Below are positions 18,515 to 25,089 of a stretch of DNA of 64,000 bases, in pieces. Each line of letters begins with the position of its first letter. Position 1 is the stretch's first letter. Under the pieces are notes generated by a model. That model worked only from the letters and a program-made list of their open reading frames with translations, was not told where the DNA came from and ran no database searches. The DNA is from Vreelandella subglaciescola (GTDB lineage Bacteria; Pseudomonadota; Gammaproteobacteria; Pseudomonadales; Halomonadaceae): positions 2,728,001 to 2,792,000 of the forward strand of contig NZ_LT670847.1 of assembly GCF_900142895.1 (NCBI RefSeq). The letters run 5' to 3'. The position numbers were made by a program, and so were the translations under genes.

Positions 18515-18587
18515 TTACGTGATCTGTCAGAAACGTGTTACGTGATCTGTCAGAACCGTTTATCAGAACGGTTTATCAGAACCGTTA
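18515..18587. repeat. Imperfect short tandem repeats in the PRC-barrel gene leader
   Basis: TTACGTGATCTGTCAGAA occurs at 18515-18532 and 18538-18555 (period 23), followed by two copies of a 14-bp unit containing TTTATCAGAAC. All units share a TCAGAA core. It lies immediately upstream of the PRC-barrel start. Confidence 0.85.
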
Positions 18588-18611
18588 AAAACGCTACAGC
18601 ACCCAAGCTAG

Positions 18612-20186
18612 CAGTCTGTCGGACTTGATGTTGATAAAGGCATTGAGACGTAGGTCTTTCAACCATCCCTTATGTTGGTGATGGTATATGACCCTTAACC
18701 TGCCCCTCGGCTTCTACTCTGCGAGGTGATTATCCGTCGTTACCGGCTGAGCGCTACGCGCCTCAGCCCGCTGCCAACCGGTGCATCCGTTTAATGTTCC
18801 ATGCCATGGTGACCAGCCGCCACTCACCGCTGACATTCTCCAGCCCTCGCAGCGAGACCTGCCGGAACCCCATCACGTGTTTAATGATCCCGAAGACCGG
18901 TTCCACGGTATGTTTACGCAACGCGTAAAGCGCTCGCCCCGCCTGTGTCTTCAAGTGGTGTGCCATTTGCTCAACAGGCTCCTTGCTCGCTGGAGTAGGC
19001 GGGTCAGCGGCAAAGCGCTCAAGGACCGGGGGATGGTGGACATCGCGCTTCATTGCTATCAGAGGCTTGATACGGTGGTCGTGGCAGGCTTGAACATTGG
19101 CAGCACTGAAGTAGCCGGTATCGGCCAGTAAGTGGTCTGGTTTTGCTAACGGTGCGGGGAGTCTCGCCAACGCCGTCAGTAGCGGCATGACCTGCTGTTT
19201 GTCGTTGGTCGCTTGGGTGACATGGGTATGAGTCACCAGCATGCTGTCAGTATCGACTGCGGCCTGGGCGTTATAGCATTGATCGAAGCCCTTGCCTGTG
19301 ACCGGCATGATGCGTGACTGCGGATCAGTAAGGTTAACCTGATCTTTGTCACGCGGGCCACCTGTTGGCGGTTCAGGGTCACGTCCGCGAGGTTTCTTTC
19401 CCGTCTTCCGCTGCGCATCACGCCGTGCCACCTTTTCCTGGTAGGCCGCTTTTTCAGCGGCCTCACGCTCCTTGGCCCGAGCCTCGATCTTGGTCTTCGC
19501 TACGGCGATCGCTTCCAAGCGTGCTTCACGCCGGGCTATCTCGGCAGGAATATCCATGCCGTCGGCCGCGTCATCCTTGTCCGCCGATGCAGCCCGCTGG
19601 GTCAGCGCCTTCACCTCAGCCTTGAACTGCGCCTCCAGTTTCTTGGCATGACCATATGACAATGCCTTGTGCTTGCTGGCATTGGCGTTGAGTTTGGTGC
19701 CGTCCAAGGCGATGGTGCCGAGCGTGAGTAGCTTCATTTCTCGGGCCAGCAGCAGAACTTGAACGAACAGCTGCTCCAGTTCCGGCAGAAAACGCCGACG
19801 AAAGGTAGCCAGGGTGTCGTGATCGGGGTGGGTGTTGGCGGCCAAATAGCGAAACGCCACCGAGTCATAGGTGGCACGCTCAATCTTGCGACTGGAGACC
19901 ACGCCGGTAGCGTAGCCGTAGACCAACAGGTTCAGCAGTACCGCGGGATGATGGGCCTTGGAGCCCCGGCCCGCGTAACGCCGAGTCAGGGCTGAGAGGT
20001 CCAGTTGCTCGACGACATCGACGACGAACCGCGCCAAGTGGCCATCCGGCAACCACTCGTCTACCGAAGGCGGCAGTAAGTAATCGGTCTGACGGTCCAC
20101 AGGGATAAAGCGGCTCATGGCGATGTTCTCAGTTCGGGGTGACAGCGGTTAGTATCTCACGGTGCGGCGGAAAGTCCGACAGACTG
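18612..20186 (-). mobile_element. IS1182-family insertion sequence, complete
   Basis: 1575-bp element bounded by a perfect 15-bp terminal inverted repeat, CAGTCTGTCGGACTT at 18612-18626 and its complement at 20172-20186. CTAG flanks both ends (18608-18611 and 20187-20190), consistent with a duplicated, palindromic target. One intact transposase gene. Rejoining the flanks gives ...CCCAAG-CTAG-ACTAAC-CTTGGG..., so the insertion lies in the loop of a small inverted repeat. Confidence 0.95.
18763..20118 (-). CDS. IS1182-family transposase
   Basis: 451-residue DDE transposase. The N-terminal domain ('SRFIPVDRQTDYLLPPSVDEWLPDGHLARFVVDVVEQLD', 'YGYATGVVSSRKIERATYDSVAFRYLAANTHPDHDTLATFRRR') is the usual IS1182/ISNCY-like DUF772 region. 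First catalytic Asp in 'IALDGTKLNANASKH', second in 'HLLADTGYFSAANV', Glu near 'HTVEPVFGIIKHVMGFRQVSLRGLENV'. A long charged coiled insert (about 165-245) lies between the first Asp and the rest. No internal stop. It fills most of the element and reads leftwards toward the PRC-barrel gene. Confidence 0.96.
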   Translation of the reverse strand: MSRFIPVDRQTDYLLPPSVDEWLPDGHLARFVVDVVEQLDLSALTRRYAGRGSKAHHPAVLLNLLVYGYATGVVSSRKIERATYDSVAFRYLAANTHPDHDTLATFRRRFLPELEQLFVQVLLLAREMKLLTLGTIALDGTKLNANASKHKALSYGHAKKLEAQFKAEVKALTQRAASADKDDAADGMDIPAEIARREARLEAIAVAKTKIEARAKEREAAEKAAYQEKVARRDAQRKTGKKPRGRDPEPPTGGPRDKDQVNLTDPQSRIMPVTGKGFDQCYNAQAAVDTDSMLVTHTHVTQATNDKQQVMPLLTALARLPAPLAKPDHLLADTGYFSAANVQACHDHRIKPLIAMKRDVHHPPVLERFAADPPTPASKEPVEQMAHHLKTQAGRALYALRKHTVEPVFGIIKHVMGFRQVSLRGLENVSGEWRLVTMAWNIKRMHRLAAG

Positions 20187-20190
20187 CTAG

Positions 20191-20702
20191 ACTAACCTTG
20201 GGCTGATGCAAACCCTTGAATACGCAAAAAAGATGAAAGCGTCGCGCGCCCGACAGGGGAATGCTCACAAGAAAGCAGATGAAAAAAGCTGGCGCACCGG
20301 CCGCGGCGGTGATAGGATGCGCGTTCCTCGCATGTGTTGACCCCTCCATCACGACGTAGCGCCGGCTTGTTTATGCCAGGCGTGTGAAGAACATCGGCCA
20401 ATAGCGGATGTTTACTGATGTGAAGATGGCGCGCTTTTTAAATTTCACCACACGGGTGAAATTAGCGCAGAAGGTCGCCACAGCGGTTGGTTTGTTTTAG
20501 TGATGCCAACCGTATGCCTGGTGCGACCGGCGTCCCCGACTCCTTGTTTTCGACTCTTATTGATCTGTTGACTGCCTGCGCCCTATGCCGCGGCAGCGCT
20601 TGAACGCTTTGTCTGGCCCTTTTGGGTCGGCGTTCAAGGCCAGAGTCAGGGACGCTTTTGATGATTTTTTGCCGGTATTGCCGGCCTACCAAGGTGTGAT
20701 TA
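20191..20702 (+). promoter_or_regulatory. Long 5' leader of the DEAD-box helicase gene
   Basis: 512 bp without a convincing gene. It holds two clear hairpins: AATTTCACC-ACACG-GGTGAAATT at 20441-20463, and CTTGAACGC...GCGTTCAAG at 20599-20638 enclosing a smaller GGCCC/GGGTC pairing. Neither is followed by a T-run, so they look like leader structures rather than terminators. Long structured leaders are known for cold-inducible deaD/csdA-type genes. An AAGGTG ribosome site lies just before the ATG at 20703. Confidence 0.5.
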
Positions 20703-22400
20703 ATGACCTCGACTTCCGTCGCTTCGCCGAGTTTTGGCGATCTTGCTCTGTTGCCTGCCGTTTTGTCTGCCGTTGAAAGCCAGGGCTACAAAGAGCCTTC
20801 GCCGATTCAGGCGAAAACCATTCCCGCGCTGCTTGAAGGCCGGGACATGCTGGGTCAGGCCCAGACCGGCACGGGTAAAACCGCTGCGTTTGCGCTGCCG
20901 CTGCTGACACGTCTGGATATGACGCGTCGCGAACCGCAGGTGCTGGTGCTTGCCCCAACCCGCGAGCTGGCTCAGCAGGTTGCCGTTTCCTTCAGCAAGT
21001 ACGGCCAGAACATCAAGGGACTGGAAGTTGCCACGCTGTGCGGCGGTCAGGAATACCGCGAACAGCTGGGCGCCCTCAAGCGCGGCGCACAGGTCATTGT
21101 GGGTACGCCGGGCCGGGTGATTGATCACCTTAACCGTGGCAGCCTGAAGCTTACCGGCCTGTCTGCGCTGGTTCTGGATGAAGCCGACGAAATGCTGCGC
21201 ATGGGCTTTATCGACGACGTCAAGCGCGTTGTCGCCGATACGCCGAAAGACGCACAGCGCGTATTCTTCTCGGCAACGCTGCCCAGCGAAATCGAGCGTA
21301 TCGTCAACCGTTACCTGGTTGATCCGGTTAAAGTGGTGATCGAATCGCGCACCACTACCGGCGAGAACATCGAGCAGCGCGTCGTCCGTGTGGACGGCGG
21401 CGCCAAGCTGGAAGCGCTGTCGCGGATTCTGGAAGTCGAGCCGGTTGATGCCGCTATCGTGTTTGTGCGCACCCGTGCGGCCTGTACCACGCTGGTTGAG
21501 CAGCTGACCGCGCGTGGCGTCAACGCCGCCGGCCTGTCCGGCGATCTCGACCAGAGCCTGCGTGAGCGCACCATCACGCGCCTCAAGCGCAGCAAGGTTG
21601 ATGTATTGATCGCCACTGATGTGGCCGCACGTGGCCTTGACGTGCCGCGTATTACCCACATCATCAACTATGACCTGCCTCAGGACAGCGAAGCCTACAC
21701 CCACCGCATTGGCCGTACCGGCCGTGCCGGACGTAGCGGCATCGCGATCACCTTTGCGGGCTTCCGCGAAGGCCGCAAGATCGGCTGGCTGGAGCAGGGC
21801 ACCGGTCAGAAAATGACCGACATGCCGCTGCCCGACGAAGCCGTGATTCGCGCTCACCGCGATAACGTTTTCCATCAGCGCGTAGTGGCCTCGCTGACCC
21901 AGGGTGCCGACGAGCAGCGCGCCCTGATTGAGCGGCTGGTCGAGGAAGGTCACGATCCCATCGCACTGGCCTGTGCCTTTGCCCAGATGGCCCGAGCCGA
22001 CGAAGCACCGATTGGTCGTCTGCAGGCGCCGCGCAAAGAGCGCAACCCGCGTGAAAGCCGTAACAGCAGCGGCCCGCGCCGCGACAGCACCCCGAGCGAA
22101 GGCATGATCCGCTATCGTGTTTCGGTCGGCCACAAGGACGGCGTGAAACCCGGCCAGCTGGTTGGTGCACTGGCCAACGAAGGCGGTATCGAGGGCGCAC
22201 GCATTGGCCGTATCGATATCCGCAACGCTTTCTCCGTGGTTGAACTGCCCAAGGGCCTGCCGGCGTCGATTCTGTCCAAGATGTCGCGCGCCAAGGTATC
22301 GGGCCGTCCGCTTGAGATCAGCGAAGACAGCGGTTCGGATCGTGCTCCGCGTCGCCGTAACGACGGTGATGCTCCGGTTCGCCGCCGCGAACGCGCCTGA
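20703..22400 (+). CDS. deaD: DEAD-box ATP-dependent RNA helicase (DeaD/CsdA-type)
   Basis: 565 residues. Q-motif region then motif I 'AQTGTGKT' (about 56-63), 'PTRELAQQV', 'TPGRVIDHL', motif II 'VLDEADEML', motif III 'SAT', and in the second RecA domain 'ATDVAARGLDVPRITHIINYDLP' and 'HRIGRTGRAGR'. The C-terminal portion (about 470-545, 'MIRYRVSVGHKDGVKPGQLVGALANEGGI...') is a DbpA-type RNA-binding domain, with a basic tail. It unwinds RNA duplexes in ribosome assembly and mRNA decay, important in the cold. Slightly shorter than E. coli DeaD (629). Single gene with its own leader and terminator. Confidence 0.94.
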   Translation: MTSTSVASPSFGDLALLPAVLSAVESQGYKEPSPIQAKTIPALLEGRDMLGQAQTGTGKTAAFALPLLTRLDMTRREPQVLVLAPTRELAQQVAVSFSKYGQNIKGLEVATLCGGQEYREQLGALKRGAQVIVGTPGRVIDHLNRGSLKLTGLSALVLDEADEMLRMGFIDDVKRVVADTPKDAQRVFFSATLPSEIERIVNRYLVDPVKVVIESRTTTGENIEQRVVRVDGGAKLEALSRILEVEPVDAAIVFVRTRAACTTLVEQLTARGVNAAGLSGDLDQSLRERTITRLKRSKVDVLIATDVAARGLDVPRITHIINYDLPQDSEAYTHRIGRTGRAGRSGIAITFAGFREGRKIGWLEQGTGQKMTDMPLPDEAVIRAHRDNVFHQRVVASLTQGADEQRALIERLVEEGHDPIALACAFAQMARADEAPIGRLQAPRKERNPRESRNSSGPRRDSTPSEGMIRYRVSVGHKDGVKPGQLVGALANEGGIEGARIGRIDIRNAFSVVELPKGLPASILSKMSRAKVSGRPLEISEDSGSDRAPRRRNDGDAPVRRRERA

Positions 22401-22460
22401 GGCACTCGTTGCCCGATGACACACCCGGCGTAAACGCCGGCGTGTGACAGGCTATCGCCA

Positions 22461-22499
22461 ACACCCCCGCGCCGTTTCGGCGCGGGGGTGTTTGTTTTT
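22461..22499 (+). terminator. Rho-independent terminator of deaD
   Basis: Perfect 13-bp stem ACACCCCCGCGCC / GGCGCGGGGGTGT with a short loop, followed by TTGTTTTT. A smaller CGGCGT/ACGCCG hairpin lies just before it. Confidence 0.93.
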
Positions 22500-22540
22500 G
22501 CAGGCCCTGTTGTCAGGGGACGCTGCTGCCAGGAGACGTT

Positions 22541-23245
22541 ATGCCCGTGCTGCCCCCCAAAATGCTGCATGACTGGAACCTTTCGCCCAAAGACGCCATT
22601 GCCCTGCAAAAGCAGCTCGCGCCGCGGGTAGAGCCTGGCGACCGCATTGCGCCGGTGCGCCATATTGCCGGCGTGGATATCGGCTTTGAAGACGGCGGTG
22701 CCACCACGCGGGCGGCGGTGGTGGTGCTCAGGTGGGAGCCGACCAGCGCTCCGGTGCTTGAGGTCGTTGAGCAGGTGGTCTACCGCGAGCCAACGCGCAT
22801 GCCCTACGTGCCGGGGCTGCTGTCGTTTCGTGAAACGCCGGCGGCGCTGGGCGCGTTCGCAAGGCTTGCCACCGTGCCCGAGCTGGTGATGGTCGACGGG
22901 CAGGGGATTGCCCACCCGCGCCGGTTGGGCGTGGCCTCGCTGCTGGGGCTGTGGCTGGATGTGCCGACCATCGGCGTGGCCAAGTCGCGTCTGTGCGGCC
23001 GCCACGCCGATGTGGGCGAGGCGCGCGGCGACTCGACGCCGCTTGAGGATAAAGGCGAGACCATCGGTACGGTGCTGCGCTCGCGCACCCGGGTGAAACC
23101 GCTCTACGTCTCTACGGGGCATCGTGTCAGTCAGGCCACGGCGCTTGAGTGGGTGGTGCGTTGCCTGCACCGCACCAAGCTACCCGAGCCCACGCGGCTT
23201 GCCGACCGGCTGGCTAGCCGGCGCGATGCGCCCGGGCGGCGTTGA
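22541..23245 (+). CDS. nfi: Endonuclease V (deoxyinosine 3'-endonuclease)
   Basis: 234 residues. It cleaves the second phosphodiester bond 3' of deoxyinosine and starts repair of deaminated adenine. Conserved blocks: 'IAGVDIGFEDGGATTRAAVVVL' (catalytic Asp), 'YVPGLLSFRETPA' (Glu), 'VMVDGQGIAHPRRLGVASLLGL' (second Asp and the DG-G-HPR motif) and 'TIGVAKSRLCG'. Length matches E. coli Nfi with a short C-terminal extension. The last 32 bp overlap, tail to tail, the end of the amidotransferase-like gene on the other strand. Confidence 0.95.
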   Translation: MPVLPPKMLHDWNLSPKDAIALQKQLAPRVEPGDRIAPVRHIAGVDIGFEDGGATTRAAVVVLRWEPTSAPVLEVVEQVVYREPTRMPYVPGLLSFRETPAALGAFARLATVPELVMVDGQGIAHPRRLGVASLLGLWLDVPTIGVAKSRLCGRHADVGEARGDSTPLEDKGETIGTVLRSRTRVKPLYVSTGHRVSQATALEWVVRCLHRTKLPEPTRLADRLASRRDAPGRR

Positions 23246-23888
23246 CCAGCGCGCGCACCAGACGCTGCTGAGGGCGGTTGAAGATCAGCCACTCTGGGTG
23301 CCACTGCACGCCGAGTAAAAAGTCATGGTGGCGGGATTCAATGCCCTGTACCAGGCCGTTGCGGTCGCGAGCGACGATGTCCACACCGTCACCCGCGCGG
23401 TTGACGGCCTGATGGTGCAGGCTGTTGACGCGGCACCAGCGTGCGCCGAGAAGCTCATGCAGGCGGCTGTTTTCGGCGATATCCACGGTTTTGCGCGGCA
23501 GTACGGTACGCCGGCGCTTCAAGCCCTCGTGCGTGGTGTAAATATCCGGGTCCAGCGTGCCGCCCAGGTGTACGTTGATCAGCTGGGCGCCGCGGCAAAT
23601 GCCCAGTACCGGCGTGCCCCGGGGAATAAAATGCTTGAGCAGCGCCAGCTCGAGTTCGTCGCGCTGGGGATCAACGCGCACGTCGAGCTGTAGCTCGGCG
23701 TCGTAAAGGTTGGCCTGAATATCATCGCCGCCGCCGATGATCAGCCCGTCGAGCGCGGCGGGGCGCGGGCGTTCGGGCGACAAACGTAGCGGCCGACCGC
23801 CGTGACGCCAGACGGCAAACCAGTCAAACCACCAGGCAAGGCGGCTTTTGCGGTCGGACGTGGTGATGCCGATGAGCGGTCGTGACAT
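23214..23888 (-). CDS. Class I glutamine amidotransferase-like hydrolase (gamma-glutamyl hydrolase/PuuD type)
   Basis: 224 residues of the peptidase C26 / class I GATase fold. Nucleophile Cys98 in 'VLGICRGAQLINVHLGG', with the rest of the triad in 'GVQWHPEW' (His197, Glu199). The nearest named group is PuuD-like gamma-glutamyl-gamma-aminobutyrate hydrolases, which cut gamma-glutamyl amide bonds. No puu genes are nearby; instead the gene sits 51 bp after an amidoligase gene on the same strand, which suggests it processes or supplies amide nitrogen for that enzyme's product. The actual substrate is unknown. Overlaps nfi convergently by 32 bp. Confidence 0.85.
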   Translation of the reverse strand: MSRPLIGITTSDRKSRLAWWFDWFAVWRHGGRPLRLSPERPRPAALDGLIIGGGDDIQANLYDAELQLDVRVDPQRDELELALLKHFIPRGTPVLGICRGAQLINVHLGGTLDPDIYTTHEGLKRRRTVLPRKTVDIAENSRLHELLGARWCRVNSLHHQAVNRAGDGVDIVARDRNGLVQGIESRHHDFLLGVQWHPEWLIFNRPQQRLVRALVNAARAHRAG

Positions 23889-23939
23889 GCGAGTGGGTTT
23901 TCCTGATCAGGTGGCAAGGTAAAGCGTGGCCGGTGCGGG

Positions 23940-24947
23940 TTATCGCGAGCAAAAAGGTCGCAGGAGCTTGTCCGCCCAGCGGCGATAAAACGGTCGGCCG
24001 TGGTCGGCAATGTACGCCGCACAGCGTTCGGCCAGCGCGTCGCGGTCGGCGGCGAGCTTTTCTACCTCGACCCAGCGATTCCATTCGGTCACAGCGCCCC
24101 AGCCGGGCTGGGACAGCTGGGCGTTGGGTAGCCGATAATGAAAGGTGGGGCGCGCTTGGGTCAGCCGGCTGCGCAGCAGCGCGTGCGGGTGTTCCGGGCA
24201 CAGGTGGGCAAACAGCGGCAGCATATCCAGCTCGCGATTGCGCGTCGGGTTGTCGCGAAGGTAGTCGTCGATGAGCGTGGGCAGGTCGGGTCGATAGCGC
24301 GCGTCGAGCACTTTCAGCGCATACTCCCGGGGAAACGGGTTGGCGTGGGGCAGCACCTCACGGGTGATGTCCACCTTGATCTCGTCGCGCAGCCAGGGCG
24401 CCAGCAGTAGGTAAGCCTGAAGCATGGCGCGAATGTCAGCGCTATCCGCCGAGGCGATTTCGGGATTCAAGTGCAGGCCAAAACCGTAGAGCAAGCTGGC
24501 ATCGGTGCCTTTGGCGCCGTGTTCGCGCAGGGCATCGAACAGGCGATCCAGCGAGTCGAGCTCGTTCCAGGGCACCGGCGGGCAGACGATTTCGGTGGGC
24601 ACCAGCCCGGTGACCATGTCGCCGATCAACTCGCGGGTTTTCTGGTGAAACTCCACGTGCAGCTGGTGCTGGTGGCGCGCCCATTCGCTGTCTAGCGCAA
24701 CGTGGTCGTCAAGTACCTTGTGGTCAGGGTGGGCATACTGGGTGTCCAGCTCGATCACGAATTCGCCCCAGCGGGTGCCTTCTACCAGTAGCCGATGAGG
24801 GCTGACCACGTTAAGCTCTCCGCCAAACAGCTTGCGCACGATCAGCGCGGTATCCTTGGGCGGCAGGCCGGCAAACTCGATTTCCACGCCGACGCGGCGC
24901 GGTTTGCCGTTGGCATTGTGGGGGGCTGGGGGCGCTTGCAGCGTCAT
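23940..24947 (-). CDS. Amidoligase-family protein (COOH-NH2 ligase of glutamine-synthetase fold)
   Basis: 335 residues from ATG 24947, which follows AGGAAGCGAG; longer readings to 25055 lack a ribosome site. Recognised as an amidoligase enzyme from 'RRVGVEIEFAGL' near the N-terminus, with the G-x-E-x-E-F metal/ATP element, then 'GEFVIELDTQYAHP', and 'TDASLLYGFGLHLNPEIAS' carrying an H-x-N-P-E motif. These enzymes are predicted to join a carboxylate and an amine with ATP; few have been tested. Probably operonic with the class I amidotransferase-like gene downstream. Divergent from the MscS gene at 25090. Confidence 0.85.
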   Translation of the reverse strand: MTLQAPPAPHNANGKPRRVGVEIEFAGLPPKDTALIVRKLFGGELNVVSPHRLLVEGTRWGEFVIELDTQYAHPDHKVLDDHVALDSEWARHQHQLHVEFHQKTRELIGDMVTGLVPTEIVCPPVPWNELDSLDRLFDALREHGAKGTDASLLYGFGLHLNPEIASADSADIRAMLQAYLLLAPWLRDEIKVDITREVLPHANPFPREYALKVLDARYRPDLPTLIDDYLRDNPTRNRELDMLPLFAHLCPEHPHALLRSRLTQARPTFHYRLPNAQLSQPGWGAVTEWNRWVEVEKLAADRDALAERCAAYIADHGRPFYRRWADKLLRPFCSR

Positions 24948-25020
24948 CTCGCTTCCTGTGAGGTGAACAAACGGGACGGTCAGATTATCACACTCATGAT
25001 GACGTGCGGCATGAGCCGGT

Positions 25021-25063
25021 CCAACACCACTACGTCCAACAACGACGCTCAACAACTACGTCC
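25021..25063. repeat. Three imperfect CCAACA...ACG(T/C) tandem units before mscS
   Basis: Units at 25021-25035, 25036-25049 and 25050-25063 begin (C)CAACA and contain ACG near the end. They sit in the divergent gap between amidoligase and MscS genes, just ahead of the MscS ribosome site. Confidence 0.6.
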
Positions 25064-25089
25064 AGCATCATTATCTTCAGGAGAGGCAT

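Noticed and set aside
20700..22424. 574-codon open frame antisense to the RNA helicase
   Set aside because: It mirrors deaD almost end to end; the composition (Ala/Arg/His/Gly-rich with no domain) is that of an antisense shadow in a high-GC gene.
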